In this document: positions 1 through 12,664 of the stretch, in pieces
How positions within the stretch are numbered: the first letter of the stretch is position 1
Layout of the letters: every line of letters begins with the position of its first letter
Assembly (NCBI GenBank): GCA_037355855.1
Contig: CM074760.1
Location: 860,501 to 924,500 of the forward strand
Length of the DNA: 64,000 nucleotides
Direction of reading: 5' to 3'
Origin: Pseudo-nitzschia pungens
Lineage: Eukaryota > Bacillariophyta > Bacillariophyceae > Bacillariales > Bacillariaceae
Notes under the pieces: generated by a model
What the model saw: only the letters and a program-made list of their open reading frames with translations
Told to the model about the DNA's origin: nothing
Database searches by the model: none
Made by a program: the position numbers and the translations under genes

Positions 1-173
1 ACCCTTTTGCCGGTTGTTGCCCCTCCTCGGCGAAGACGACGACGACAACAACAGGGACGAGAAGGTTATCGACGCGGAAGACAGCGGACCCGGAAGAGCT
101 CGAGCCAAACGGCAGTGAAACCGAAAGCGAAACGAGCAGCAACAGCGGCGATTCGCCCGACCTCGAACACTAA
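1..173 (+). CDS. Possible 3' end of an unidentified gene (5' end outside window)
   Basis: A frame open from base 3 to the TAA at 171-173 encodes about 56 residues. The last 30 are rich in Glu, Ser, Asp and Asn (motif ELEPNGSETESETS), as in many acidic eukaryotic C-termini. GC drops sharply after the stop, as expected at a 3' UTR. There is no recognisable domain and only the window edge upstream. It could equally be noncoding, so confidence is low. Confidence 0.35.
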   Translation, partial: PFAGCCPSSAKTTTTTTGTRRLSTRKTADPEELEPNGSETESETSSNSGDSPDLEH

Positions 174-1416
174 CCAGCAAGCCTAAAGTACGGGTGCCCT
201 TTTTGTTATTTCTGTGCATTCTAGAGTACGTGTAGTAGTAGTAATAGTAGTAATTACTGGGGTTTCTGTGGGCTTGGTGAATTAAAATAGAAGACACGCT
301 ACTACTACTACTACGATGGGTTCGAAGCCAACGTTTTGGAAAAACAGTCGAATCTTTTGGTGGGGGAAAACGGTATTCCGCTTCCCCCGCTGCACCGTTT
401 CCATGTGTACAATACAATACGAAAAAATGTATTACTGTATAAATGATTCATTCATATTTTTCTTCTCAATCAAAAACAAAGTGAACGGTATTGAGAACAG
501 AATGATAATAATAACAAATGCGATTGCATCCATGATAATTATTTTTATTCCTTCCATGACCAGAATCGAATCATCCATAATTCCTTATGCGGCTAACAAG
601 TCATCTTACGGTAAGGTTACGAGTACGGACGCAATTGTGCTTTCCGGCGTAGTAGTGTAGTAAGGTTATGCCATAATCAGGGACTCTCATGTTAATGTCC
701 TTCTTTGGATGGTTGATCATGCACATCAGACGAGACAACAAGAAATATACGGTACCATACTTTTACTTGCAAAATTATGGCAGGTTTATATAATTATTTG
801 CTGATTTCCCAGTATCATCCCCTCCTCCACGAATAGTTCTGTGCTGCTGCAGTGTTGGTGGTACGTTCCTTTGTTCCATTGATGTCGTTCTGATGCACCG
901 CACCTGGTAAGGTTATGAATGAATCCATCGAAAATCATTTGGAAGCGTTAAGACAAAAAATTTGCCGTCCGCCAGTTTTTCGGTATGTGCATTGTACATA
1001 CATAACCTTACTCGTACATCACTTCGTACGATACTGTATTATAATTTCGTTGGGAAAAGTTGAACTTGTACGTATGATATCATATTGATAGAGGTATGAT
1101 GACGATTGAGGAATGGAACTGGGGAGTGAGTCCGTTCTCGTGCACGAGTGAGACGTAGTCCATCGGGTCGACTGAAAGAAGATTTTCGAAAACAGTCGAA
1201 CGAACGCTGGGAGTCAAAAGTCCATCATCAAAATCTAACGGCACAACGACGATGGCAAAAAGCAAACAAACAACTAGCAATCTCTTTCCCATTCAGAGAC
1301 CAGCAACAACCACCAGTGCAAAGCGAACGCTCCAACCAATCTCGATTCAATTCAATTCCATTCAATTCAATTCAATTCAATTCCATTCAATTCAATTCAA
1401 TTCGAACCGATCCACA
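174..1416. other. Intergenic region upstream of RPN10
   Basis: AT-rich sequence with no supported gene. It contains one exact copy of the intergenic motif GTAAGGTTAC at 611-620 and near copies around 661 and 907. The proximal part (about 1150-1416) is the likely promoter and 5' UTR of RPN10 and includes a TTCAA pentanucleotide repeat. Confidence 0.6.
1346..1403. repeat. Pentanucleotide microsatellite (TTCAA/TTCCA)n
   Basis: About 11-12 tandem copies of TTCAA with two TTCCA variants, ending 13 bases before the RPN10 start codon, so probably within the 5' UTR. Confidence 0.9.
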
Positions 1417-2799
1417 ATGCCACTCGAATCTTGCATGATCATCGTGGACAATTCCGAGTTTATGCGGAACGGAGACTACGTCCCGACCCGACTCGAGGCC
1501 CAGCAGGACGCCGCCAACCTGTTGGTGGGGGCCAAGACCCAGTCCCATCCCGAATCGACCGTGGGGGTTGCCGCCGGCACCGAGCTCCTGGTGAGCCCGA
1601 CGGAGGACGTGGGAAAGCTGCTGAGCGCCGTGCACAACCTGCAGATCAGCCGCAGCGGGAGCTGCTTCGGCGTCGGTGCTTCTGCTAGTGCGAGCGCAAG
1701 CAAGGGCAAGACGAAGGACAGCGCGGATGTGACGGCCGCCATTCAGGTGGCATCCCTCGCCCTCAAGCACCGAAAAAACAAGAACGGTGCCCAGCGCATC
1801 GTCTTGTTCATTGGATCTCCCCTCGACGGACTGGACGGACGAACCCTGGCCAAGGCCGGGCGGCAGCTCAAAAAGAACAACGTGGCGATCGACGTCGTGG
1901 CCATGGGAGAACTGGAGGCCAACGAGGACAAGCTCAAGGAGCTGGTCGATGCGGCCAACGGGCGGGCCTCCGCCGAAGATGGCGCCGAGCGAACCTGCAA
2001 TCTGGTCACCATTCCTTCGGGAGTCTTGCCGAGCGACGTGCTGGCCTCGTCTCCCATCATCCACGGCGGAACGGGAGGATCGGCCTTTGCCGCATCGGCA
2101 GCTGCCGCCGCGGCCGGGGTCGGATCGCCGGGCGGAGGAGGAGCCGACGCCTTTGCCGAATACGGGGGCGTCGATCCCAACATGGACCCGGAGCTGGCCA
2201 TGGCTCTGCGGGTGAGCATGGAAGAGGAACGGGCCCGGCAGGAACGCTTGGCGGCGCAGGCCCAGGCCGAAGCCGCCAGCAGCAGCAACCAGGAGGGCAA
2301 GGACGCCGAGATGTCCGATGCGGCGGCGGCTTCCTCCGGGGATGCGGGAGCTTCGTCCTCGGCGGTTTCCTCGGCCATGGTCATGGACCTGGGAATGAGC
2401 GAGGAAGAGGCCCTCCTGCAGCAGGCACTGGCGATGTCCATGAACGAGAACGAGCCACCGGCGGCTGCCGCGGCGTCCGAAGAGGACTCCAAACCGGCCG
2501 CGACCGCCTCGATGGAAACCGAGGAGGAGGACGACGACGACGAGGCTGCCGCCATGCAGCTCGCGCTGCAAATGTCCCTGGCCCAGGCGGAGGAGGACGA
2601 AAAGAAGGCCAGTGCCACGAAACAAGAGGATGCCAAGCAACAATTCCAGGACCCCAAATTCGTCAACCAATTGCTGGGATCGCTGCCGGGGGTCAACCCG
2701 AACGATCCAGCCATCCAGAGCGCTCTCCAAAGCATGAAGAAGGACGAGGACGACAGCGACGACAAGGACAAGAAAAAAGACGAGGACAAGAAGGAGTGA
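1417..2799 (+). CDS. RPN10: 26S proteasome regulatory subunit RPN10 (PSMD4), ubiquitin receptor
   Basis: This 460-residue protein is the 19S-particle ubiquitin receptor. Residues 1-190 form a von Willebrand A domain that opens MPLESCMIIVDNSEFMRNGD, typical of the family. Three ubiquitin-interacting motifs follow: ELAMALRVSMEEER (about 2190-2235), EALLQQALAMSMNE (about 2405-2450) and AMQLALQMSLAQAEE (about 2555-2600). They are separated by Ala/Gly/Ser-rich linkers, and a charged Asp/Lys tail ends the protein. The reading frame is open further upstream, but those codons translate the TTCAA microsatellite. The ATG at 1417 starts exactly at the conserved N-terminus, so it is chosen. There are no introns. 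Large antisense frames here reflect GC-rich codon use. Confidence 0.95.
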   Translation: MPLESCMIIVDNSEFMRNGDYVPTRLEAQQDAANLLVGAKTQSHPESTVGVAAGTELLVSPTEDVGKLLSAVHNLQISRSGSCFGVGASASASASKGKTKDSADVTAAIQVASLALKHRKNKNGAQRIVLFIGSPLDGLDGRTLAKAGRQLKKNNVAIDVVAMGELEANEDKLKELVDAANGRASAEDGAERTCNLVTIPSGVLPSDVLASSPIIHGGTGGSAFAASAAAAAAGVGSPGGGGADAFAEYGGVDPNMDPELAMALRVSMEEERARQERLAAQAQAEAASSSNQEGKDAEMSDAAAASSGDAGASSSAVSSAMVMDLGMSEEEALLQQALAMSMNENEPPAAAAASEEDSKPAATASMETEEEDDDDEAAAMQLALQMSLAQAEEDEKKASATKQEDAKQQFQDPKFVNQLLGSLPGVNPNDPAIQSALQSMKKDEDDSDDKDKKKDEDKKE

Positions 2800-4104
2800 T
2801 CGGATCGAGTTGATTCGCTCTTTCAACGAAACGGTGGCTTGCTGCGACCAACAAACACACTCTGACGGGCAATAGTAGTAGTAGTATCATAATATTATTA
2901 TACTAATCACTGGAATAATAACAGTTTGTAGTGCTGTACCGTAGGAACACGGTTATCCTTTTGATGCTGGCATCATCCGCGTTTTGCCCGCGCAGATTCC
3001 GCCGAAAAGAGTGGGCACACCAATCCGGAGGAAGTCCTTCGGAGCGCACTCGTCCATCGCTCGACGCAGATCCAACTACCGCAGTGGTCGAACGGACCTC
3101 CGTTCCGGAGTGCACGACCGCAACTTCCTCCAACCAATCCATCAATCCAGCAATCCAGCAATCCATCCATCATCCGAACGATTGCGCTTGTACGGTAGCT
3201 CGGCTCTGCTCGCACGGAGCGAATGGCTGGCACGGGGACGTTTCCCGCGCAATGCGTGGCAGCGGTGCGGTCACGGCGGGGGATCCTCGCGGCGCGGAGC
3301 GCTCTGGGGAGGAGAGAGAGAGAGCCCGGCGCCCGGTCGAGGAGGACGCTGCGGGTAATTACCGTACCGTACCGCATGGGCGTCCGGCTGGGTTGGGATT
3401 GGTTGGGTCGGATGGATGATTCGATCGGGATCGACCGGCTCGGCGTGCCGTGGTTCGGCGGTTGGGTCGTCCGTTCGGAGGATGGGCTGCTCCGTCCTTC
3501 TCGGCTCCGCTCTTCTCCGCTTTTGCGGGAAACTCACTAGTTACGCTACCGTGCCAATTAGAGTTTCCCGCAACCGCACCACCCCATGCCACAGTCAAGA
3601 AGGGCAATAAACGGGGCAAGACGAGCGTTTTGTGTGCTATGGTCCATCACATGCTCGGAACCAATTATGAAAGCAAAACCAACTCCAACCGTTGGCACGA
3701 TTCCGAGTTCGGGGTCGTCTGGCGCCTGAATGTTATGGATGTTTGCACTTATGGAAAGAATTTGGAAGAATCGCGCTTGCTTCAAATAAGAGTGGGAAAA
3801 TATTCATGCACAGGTCATGGAGATGAAAAGAACACAAAACTATGAATACATGTGTATTAGAACAAGACTAAAACCAAAGGAGCTTAGTTCGGATTCATCT
3901 ATTAGCAGAACAATGCATATTCCAATCATACAATGATTGTATTGTATTGTTTAGTACATTGTAACTCATTTATTTTGACCAAGTGTTGTCAATATGTGAA
4001 AAATAATGCGGTGAGAATTAGCCATCAGTTATCTCCCACAACAAAGAAGTCCCTGTTTTGATTCTAAATATTCAAAAAGCCATCCCCTGGCGAAAGAACC
4101 CAAT
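2800..4104. other. Intergenic region between convergent RPN10 and PLK
   Basis: It holds the 3' UTRs of both neighbours and a GC-rich block at about 2980-3640. That block has several overlapping short frames on both strands with no recognisable protein signature. I see no supported gene. Confidence 0.5.
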
Positions 4105-6813
4105 TTAACGTTTTGGTGGACCAGCAACAAGCTGCTGAAGAATTTCTTTCGTATATTTGAGACGTTTGGCGATTTCGTTATTGCATCCTACAAGCTCGTC
4201 TGTCAAATAGTATGTGCGCCTGGTCATGTTTTTATCGACGTAAGTGATGTAGCGTTCATCAGGAGTCAAGAGGACTTCGGTGTGATCGTAAAAGACAATC
4301 TGAACAGTCTGATCGCTCAAACGGAAGAAAATGGCGTGTTTGGTTCGTACCCACTTCTTGAGAAACACCATTTGAAGACCATTGTTCCCGTCACAGTTAA
4401 ATCTTAAAGGTAAAGAACTTTCGTCTGCTCTTTGTTGTTGCTCGATCAAATACTTGCGAAAGTGTCGCAAAAGTGTCACGTATTTTTCTAATGATTCAGG
4501 ATACTTCGATAATGAATGAGAAGCAACAGTTGGTTCACTGCGACGTGAACTATCATCTGATGACTTCTTCCGTTCAACGAATTGGAAATTATCCCCTTCG
4601 GCTTCAACGATTGCCTTTTTCGAGTCATTAAAATAAACTCCAGAACTACAGTAACGTGAGGCATCAGAAGCAAAAAGTCGAATGAGATCCCATGAAATTC
4701 GCATTTGAAGAGCTCAAGATGACACATCTGTTCGTAACGCCATTTCCAGTCGATGCCACATTGATCTTACCTGCCATCACTTAACAGGTAACCCAAACCA
4801 TATTTGCTAGTATAATCGACGTATCTTTCAACCCATTTGCTCGGACCACCATGGGAGACAGGGATAAGGGATTGTGAATCAGCTGGTACATTTGAGTAGT
4901 CTCTCGAGGAAACAATATCCAACACTATGGTTACACGGTCGAACATTTCATTCAGAGTGAAGGAGTCCGTATTGGAAGAAATAGGATCAAACTTGCGATG
5001 TGAAGATTTGGCTTGGGACGGTGTCTCGTCGGCTGTTGATCGAATTCCCAAATTGGCAGTTCTTGCCACAATATCGCGTTCACTGGCCTGCTGATCTTTG
5101 TTTTCATCGAATACTTGAAATTTACTACTTTGTTGCCGTGGAGCAGAGCGAGAAGGGGATGCAAAATTGGTCACTGCAGACCAGGCATCCTTAACTGCTC
5201 CCTGAACATTAATTATGGGCGACGAGCCGGACGTTGAAAAAGGTTTTTTCTTTTCATCCCGAATAGCGGTAGGACGCACATTTGCATCTCGTGCAACAAA
5301 TGGTCGTCTGGGGGGCATCGGCATTGATTTCGGAATGTCCGGTCTACTTATGGCACTTTGTTTGCCCCATTGAGGGGCTATGTGTGTTGCGTTGGAAGGT
5401 AATGATTCCGGAATAAAGTGAGACGTCAAAAAAGGATGGGAAGCAATATCTTCAAGGGTCGGGCGATCCGCGGGTTTAGATTGGAGCATGCGTACAATCA
5501 AATCCTTGGCATGGTCGGACATCAAAATGTTAGCTGGAAAACTGTATTGATTTGCCATGATCCGCTGATACGTCGCCTTGACATCCTTTGCTTCGTATGG
5601 TGGCTTTCCCACTAAACACGTGAACATGATCACGCCCATAGACCAAATATCGACTTGGAAGGAGTGGCCACGAGTTGCTCTATCGCCCTGGATGACCTCT
5701 GGCGCAATATAATTTGGCGTTCCGCAAATAGTCTTCCGTATTTCATCCGCTGATTGAAGCTTCGTGGCAAGTCCTAGATCACCTACTTTGATGTTCATAT
5801 TTCTGTCCAAGAAGAGATTACCAAGTTTGAGATCTCGATGAATCACCAATTCGTCGTGCATGTACTGCGTTGCCTGCATCAATTGCCTCATAAAGAAGGC
5901 GGTCTCCGGTTCAGTCAAGCGTTTGCGGCGTTTGATCATTTCATTCATACTCTGGTTGTGACATAGCTCAAGCAAAATATAACAATTGGTTTTGTCCTCA
6001 AAAAAGTGCTTGAAGGCGCAAACATGCTTGTGGTGGAGAGTGCGGATGAATTTTGATTTCGGCTTTCAACTATGTAAAAGATGGTAGTGTGAATCAAGGG
6101 TCAGATGGAGTTTATAGAATGCGTTCTCTTTCTGATGCTTTGTGATTAACATTTCACCTTACCTTCTCTCGTGCTCTCGCCTTTGCGAGATTGGCTTTGG
6201 GGACGATTTTGATGGCGTACGCCTTATTGGTATCCAAGGCTGTACATAGATAAACCTTCGCGAAACCACCCTTACCAAGCATCTTCCCACGGAGATATCG
6301 ATGCAGAGTGTACCCCTCCCCATTGATTTTTCGCCGGTGTTCTTCGATTATGACACTGTCTTCGTCCAAGTTAGGAAGGGAAGTCGATCGTTTCGTATAT
6401 GAATTGGGCCGAGACTGCGTGGAAACACCAGCATCTGACCCTTCCCTTAGTTCTGAAGTTGAAAAACTTCGCACAGGGATAGTGTTACTGGAGTTTCTAC
6501 TGTTCGAGTTCGTAGAGTTCGTGAATCGCCGGTTGCATTCATTGTTAGACGATTCAAGATGAGAGAATCGAAAATCCTTTGAATTGTATTCTTCCGTAGA
6601 GTTCCCAGATCCCGATCGATAGGAGCCAGAAACTGTGTTCGGATCACGAGATTGCAGTGGAGCTCTTCTCGTTGATGCAGTACTAGATCCTGACAACTTG
6701 GCCGCGAGATGTGCATTACTCATCGGATTGGATGCGATTCTAGATCCCGAGGTAGTACTCGAAGGAGCCGGAACCCTTTCTTCGTCTTCGTTGTAACGCT
6801 CACGAGGACTCAT
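4105..6813 (-). CDS. PLK: Polo-like kinase (PLK), three exons
   Basis: Mitotic Ser/Thr kinase of about 827 residues. A Ser/Asn-rich N-terminus (about 165 residues) precedes the kinase domain: glycine loop GKGGFAKVYLC, AIK lysine, HRDLKLGN catalytic loop, and GTPNYIAPE after the T-loop Thr. The metal-binding triplet is DLG, not the usual DFG. Two polo boxes follow; the first contains SSGVYFNDSKK across an exon junction and the second spans about 4105-4430. Exons read down the minus strand: 6813-6163, about 6062-4771, 4645-4105; the second intron is 4770-4646. At the first junction the conserved sequence (REK, LKAEIKIH, RTLHHKHVC) is encoded from 6069, but one surplus C near 6045 breaks the frame. 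The only in-frame alternative uses the AG at 6064-6063 and loses two residues. Confidence 0.93.
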
Positions 6814-9080
6814 GTCCCAGCAGATGATAATCCAGTGATAATTCTACTTCAATCTTGTACGGTATATCACAAGATTTGCGGTGGTTGCTTTTTAGAACTC
6901 CTGCCTCGTCTGCTACAACGTTCTACTGACGTGATAGGTTCAATCAAATGTTGAGTGACCGGACCGACTGTCGAGAAATGGCGGAAGAATGTATTTCGTT
7001 TTCGATGAATTAATGCGAATAAACCTTCAGAGGTGCAAACAGCGATAATGTGCGAGGCAGAGCACGGTCGGAGGTAACCTGTTGGTGGTAAAGAACTTTT
7101 GTGTGTTAGTTACCACGGCAACGTCTGACGCGATTATTATTCCAGCAAAATCTTACCGTGAAGCGACCGTTGTAGAATTATGGGAAACAGAGGTGCTGTT
7201 ACAGGTACGGTAGGAAGCAGTAGGACCTTGCCCCGAGGATGTGCAGTGGTACGAGCTAAACGGAAAGATGGGAGGATATGTTGTCTGAGGCCGCAAAACC
7301 GATATTAAAAACCAAAAAGGAACCCAATCATCAGATTTTCGAATTGAACGTTTATTGCTGCGGGCCGCGCCTGAACGATAAAATTTTGATTCGAGTCACC
7401 TGTCTCTCATTCAAATTACATACAGTCCCGAATATTGCATACGAATTTAAAAATTGTCAGGAGGCGTCAAAATTTAACCCGAATCCCCGTGCGAGCTGGG
7501 CGAACCTCAACAAGGTACAAAATCAGATCACAAATCCATTCAAATTTGCGCGCCAAACGATTGATTCATCGCAAATCAACGACCAGACACCATTGCAAAA
7601 AGTATCTAACGGAAAGAATATCGATGCTTGTAAGACTCGAAACAACCGTTGACATAGGTACATGGGCGTGTTCATCTGATTACGCCGATTAGGTCTTGGA
7701 ATGGCAAAAATAAGGAACACTTAACAAGAACAAGCAACTGCAATATCAAGGAGAAGAGAATTGCAACTTCACACGTCATTTCAGTGTTACGACAGAGAGC
7801 GTTGCATATATCGATAACTCAATTTAAAATAATGGATAAGGACATAATGTCATTTCGTATTTTTAGTACGGTAGCTACCGTAGCGTTTCGCACTACCATT
7901 TTCAAAGATGCTATCGACAAAGTGCATTTCACATTTTTCGATCAGTATTTTCGTATCAAGTACGAAGTAATTGTTTCGAAAACAGCAGAACCAAAAATTC
8001 TGAAACGAACAAAACCAAAGGACTGCGTACAAGTAAAACATTTCATCCACAGATATCTCAGCTCCACTTCCGACTCTAGAAAACTTTTCGAACAGCTTTC
8101 AAGATAGTGTCAAAGACGATTAGATCAGTTGTCGCCCTTGAGGATTCACTCCTCCCACAAATGATGAGCTGTGTTTGATGTGACAGATCGAATCGGTAAT
8201 CGAGACGGGGCTGGCGTAGACTTTGTACGATTGCTTATCGTGCTCGTGATGACGTACTACATAGATTGAATTTCCCGTTCTTGCTTTCGAGAACGAAGCT
8301 GTGTCAAACAGCAATAATTTAAGTTCTAAGTTGCGTGAAGTAGTCCGAAATTAACACAACGCAGTCACCGAGAATGAATGCTGTACTGGTAACCTTAGTG
8401 ATGCTTTAATTGGCATGTTCAAACGAAGCCCGCCTTGTGCAAACAGCATATCGATTCAGAAATCATACTCGATTGACCTCTTTACCTTGACCAGTGAGAA
8501 GACGTCTCAATGATATACTTTTCCTTTCCACAGCATAGCATCCATTCATCTTTTGTGTAGTGGTGAATCATGTTACTGCTCCTTTTTCTATTTTGTGGGA
8601 TGGTAACTTCTTGTAGTTGTACGTACCATCTTGCTTTTTCTGAGGAGGTAAGGATACTCATTTTAACGTACCGTACATACCGTTCCGTATCCAAACTAAG
8701 ATTACTCCTACCGGTACGTCAATGTTCGTACGAAGTAAGTTAAGCCTCTCACAACATGTCACAAGTCATGAGATTTCTTCATCAACAGACAGAAATAGTC
8801 TTCTTGCATGAAACCATCGACTTGTGCGCACCTCATCGCATCCCTACGGTACCGGTATTGAGGTTCACGCTTTCGCTTTGTGTAACAGTCATGGGGGTCG
8901 TGTTTTGAGATGATCAAAATGCGAGTAAGGTTACTCAATCAAGTTTTGAAGCCATGCCCTTGGTTGCCCAATCTGTCAGTGATGAATCCTCTATCCTCAT
9001 CCCAGCATTTCTGTGATTGAATCCCATTGTTTCTCCATCGACGTCTGTCTTCATTGCTTGCTTGATTGGAAGCTTCAGAA
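6814..9080. other. Intergenic region between divergent PLK and the 4-TM protein gene
   Basis: About 2.3 kb, AT-rich, with only short frames that show no family signature. One exact GTAAGGTTAC motif lies at 8925-8934 and a near copy (GTAACCTTAG) at about 8390. I see no supported gene. Confidence 0.5.
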
Positions 9081-9676
9081 ATGTTTCGGTCCCATTCACA
9101 GCGGGAGCAACTCGATCGGCTCTTTGCCTTCGACGCCATGTGTTCGGCTATCTTTGGGGTCCTCGCGCTCTTGGCGCCCCATGGCGTGATCAGCAAGATT
9201 TCCGAGGGAGGTTACAACCACTCCGTTCACGAAACATTTCGGTAAGGAAGAAGACATCCCGATTTCGGTTTGCTCGCTGCAGTTGCATTCCGTGTTCGCT
9301 CCTGCTCATGCTCTTTGCGTTTGTCCCGTGCCAAAACGATCGGTATGTTCTGGCAACCCTTCATTCCCGTTCCGGACGAAACCGTTGCAGGCTCTACGGG
9401 TGCCTGCGCCTTGCCTGCGGATGGATACTGTGGCACGCCCGTGCCGTAGACGACGGTCGTTTCCGAAAGCACATTTGCGAGGCCCTCTTTGTTTGCTACA
9501 TCTTGCAGGCCCTAGCGGTGATGCGGGCGCAGTTCACCGACCGGCACACGCTCATCAATTGGATTGCCATTCTTCTGCTGTCGGCGGTGGGGGCCGCCTA
9601 CGGAAAGCACCGGTTCGGAAAGGGAGGAAACATGATCAAGATCTACGAACTGCCGACGGGTAGCAACCTGCAATGA
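9081..9676 (+). CDS. Small four-TM membrane protein, two exons, function unknown
   Basis: Exon 1 (9081-9241) and exon 2 (9391-9676) join across a 149-nt intron with GTAAGG donor and TTGCAG acceptor. They give 148 residues with no frame break. Four hydrophobic helices are visible: CSAIFGVLALLAPHGVIS, LYGCLRLACGWILW, ICEALFVCYILQALAVM and LINWIAILLLSAVGAAY. Charged loops and a short polar tail ending PTGSNLQ complete it. The layout recalls small uncharacterised membrane proteins of plants and algae, but I cannot name the family. The splice model rests on continuity of both frame and hydrophobic pattern. It ends 289 bases before the end of MCM3 on the opposite strand. Confidence 0.75.
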
Positions 9677-9965
9677 TTCGAATGCTGCTGTGAAAGCACG
9701 GGGAACGGAAACCCGTGCGCTGTCTGCAACTATAGACTGTAAAGGAACCCGAAGCACTCACGAAGAACTCTGCAATAAATGGTTTAGACAATTGCTTTCG
9801 AATAGAGCACGCTTCGATATACAACGCGTAGTAAAATCGGCGACGTTCAAAAGTTAAACAAGTTTAATATCAGCTCCTTGAATTTGTTTAACGAAGCACA
9901 GCGCTATGATCCTAGTTTGTGCGCAAGTTTCGCCGTGGGTCGACGGAATGGAACCAAAGAAGAAC

Positions 9966-12664
9966 TTAGTCGGAAACGGGGAAGACATCCAACGTCCCCT
10001 CGTCGTTCTCTTCCGTCATGACTTTCCCTTCCGACACAAGGGTTTCAACAATCTTCAGAATCTCGTCGCGGTCTTCGTTGTCTTGGCAAATATCGTCAAT
10101 GGGCAGATACCCGTCGTTCTGGGCGAGTTCGGAGAGAACACGGCTCTTGAGCTTGTCCTCGTCGGAAACTTCGTCCGTCCGTTGTCGTTTGGACAAGGGT
10201 TCGAGAGAACCATCGTGTTGATCCTTCGAATCGGACGAAATTTCCCCATCGTCCGATACTTCAGCCGGCTCTTCCATATCGTTCTCATCGGTACCGGTCT
10301 GACTTGTTTCCCCAGCTTCGTGATAGAGAGCAAAACTCAGCACGTCCATCGCAGCCTCGCAATCCGGCGAGGCCTCCACCGTGTTGCTCAGCCTCGCTTT
10401 CGCGTGAGCCGTGGCGAGACGAATCACGGTTTCGAGTGTACGGGCCGTCACCGGCAGCGTCCGCTCGTCCTGTCGACATCTCATTTCTGCGTATCGGTTG
10501 GCAATGAAATCTCGGGCACCCTCCGTGAGTTCCGGTCGCATGCGCGTCTTGGCGAAGTGGAGATATTTTCTCAAAAAGTCGTGTTGCAAAATGTCGTTGG
10601 AGTGGGGATCGTTGTCGCTGAATTCTCCCTCGCGAGAATCGTGTCGATTCCGTTGCCATATCGAATGCACCTTGTCTCTGTCGTCCATGTCGTCGTCCGA
10701 GTCCTCGTCTTCGTCGTCATAGTCGCTATCGTGCCCGGCACCTCCGCGATCCGAGCGGTAACGATGACCCAAAATCACGTGGTTGGCAATCATGCGGTCC
10801 GTCACGGGGTCCATTTGATCGAGGACAACAAAAAGCAAATCGAAACGAGACAACAAGGAATCCGGTAGTCCGATGTTCTCTTGGATCCTTCGGGTGCGAT
10901 CGTATTGCCCAAACACGGGGTTCGCAGCAGCCAGAACCGAACACCTGGCGTTCAAACTGGCATGGATCCCAGCCTTGGCAATAGTGACCGTCTGTTGTTC
11001 CATTGCTTCGTGAATGGCAACCCGATCGTTTTCCCCCATTTTGTCGAACTCATCCACGCACACTAGCCCCCGATCTGCGAGAACCATGGCTCCGGCTTCC
11101 AATCGGCGTTCGTTGGTGTCCGGGTCGGATGTGACCGCAGCTGTCAAACCAACACCGGAACTTCCCTTTCCGGTGGTGGAGACTGCAAGTGGGGCAATCG
11201 TCATGGCAGATCGCAGCAACTGACTCTTCGCCGTCGACGGATCGCCCACCATGAGAATATTGATATCTCCACGCAAGTGCGTACCGTTTTTCAAATTCTT
11301 CTCGCATCCGGAAAGTAGTTGAAGCGCCAAGGCTCTCTTGATAACGGCATGACCGTGAATCGAGGGCGAAAGACTTCTGCCCAAAATGGATAAAATATCC
11401 GGTTTTTTTCCTAGTTCTTTGATCATACGAACATCTTGTGGCGAAAAGGTCAACTGACTGGTATCCCGCCCGAGAATTTGTACATTGTTCACCAAGACTA
11501 CCGTCTTGAAGGCACCCCCACCTCCGGACGGATTGTTCCCCGACCTGGACAACGCACGGTAGACACCTACGATCTGTACACGATCTCCGGGTTTGATCTT
11601 GTCCACCAAGTCGTGATCCAGGATGAGCTCGACCGAACGAGGCAGCTGCCCCATCGGGGCGCGCTCCGGCATTTCCTGCAGGACGACCGTTTGGTGGTCC
11701 TTGAATTCGGACAAGCCGAATTCGGTCTCGAGTGGGTTTCCGTCCTTGTCCTTTTGTGGAAAGGCGGTGGGTGTGATTCCGATCATTCGGTCGGGAATCT
11801 CTCGCCCCTGTGAATCCAGGGCGTGGAGTCCCAATTCGGGATCCGTGGCATCTCTGTATTCTCGTTCCAGGTGCTGTTTCGTTTCGGGGCAGTAATGCAC
11901 GGAACGAACCACCTTTGGTTTGATGGCAGAGACTTTCGTGGCGACACCTTCGACACTCACGAGTTGTCTCAGCGAAGAAGAGGTGAGGCTACGAGGACTC
12001 ATGGGCTTTGCTCCCACAGGTCCCGAAAAGGCGACCTTGATTCTGACTCCTAGCATATCGTTCAAATCGATCGAGGAAAGGAAAAGAGAAGAAAACCAAT
12101 GAGACAGTTTGGTCTCCGAACCGTACGAGGCGGCAGTCCGTCCGACCAAAAACCAGTCACAGTTGACCCATCTAACAAAGACAACGCTTATGAATGAGTC
12201 GTACCGTTTTTATCGTATCCGGGTCGGGCCTCCGTGGCAATCTCGTGACAGGCTGCCTCCAGTGCTCTCAGGTGGGGAAGGGGATCGCGGCGCAGGCGTT
12301 GTGAGAGTCCCCCGTTTCCCATGGATCGCAATTCCGCCATGCTCACGTTGACTCTGGGGCATCCCCAGCCCGCAACGTTCAGTGATTTGCTGCGATGTGT
12401 GTAGTCGTCGATAACGGTGCTGATTTTGTCGACATATTGGAATCGCTAGAGTTGTTGCGTTGCATTGCATTGCATTGCGTTGCGTTGTGTCCAAGGGAAG
12501 CATTGGAATCCGCCAAATACCATGACAATGGCAAATATAGATTGTGAGGATCTGGATCGATCGCTGGAGCTGTTCACGGAGAAAGAACCCAGAAGTATAC
12601 TTACCTCTTGCCGCAAAAAGTTATCGTATTCGTCCCTCAGGGAGGAAAAGTCGGTTGCCGCCAT
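9966..12664 (-). CDS. MCM3: DNA replication licensing factor MCM3, three exons
   Basis: Subunit of the MCM2-7 replicative helicase, 794 residues. Exons on the minus strand are 12664-12605 (MAATDFSSLRDEYDNFLRQE), 12445-12205 and 12049-9966; introns are 159 and 155 nt, GT-AG, and the phases match exactly. Exon 2 supplies DYTHRSKSLNVAGWG and the rest of the N-terminal domain. Exon 3 carries the OB-fold region (VSVEGVATKVSAIKPKVVRS), Walker A GDPSTAKSQ, Walker B CVDEFDKM, the Ala-Ala-Asn-Pro sensor and arginine finger LLSRFDLLF. An Asp-rich linker and winged-helix tail follow. MCM3-specific features are the ALALQLLSG and HLRGDINILMVGDPSTAKSQ segments. The first intron contains a TTGCA/TTGCG pentamer run. 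Conserved motifs are intact; no frameshift. Confidence 0.96.

Noticed and set aside
1387..2826. 479-codon minus-strand frame opposite RPN10
   Set aside because: It is the antisense of a GC-rich coding sequence, made of Leu/Val/Arg and Gly/Arg low complexity, with no domain.
2931..3845. Overlapping frames in the GC-rich block after RPN10
   Set aside because: Open in most frames on both strands because of base composition; no protein-like signal.
9906..10868. 320-codon plus-strand frame opposite MCM3
   Set aside because: Antisense of conserved MCM3 sequence.
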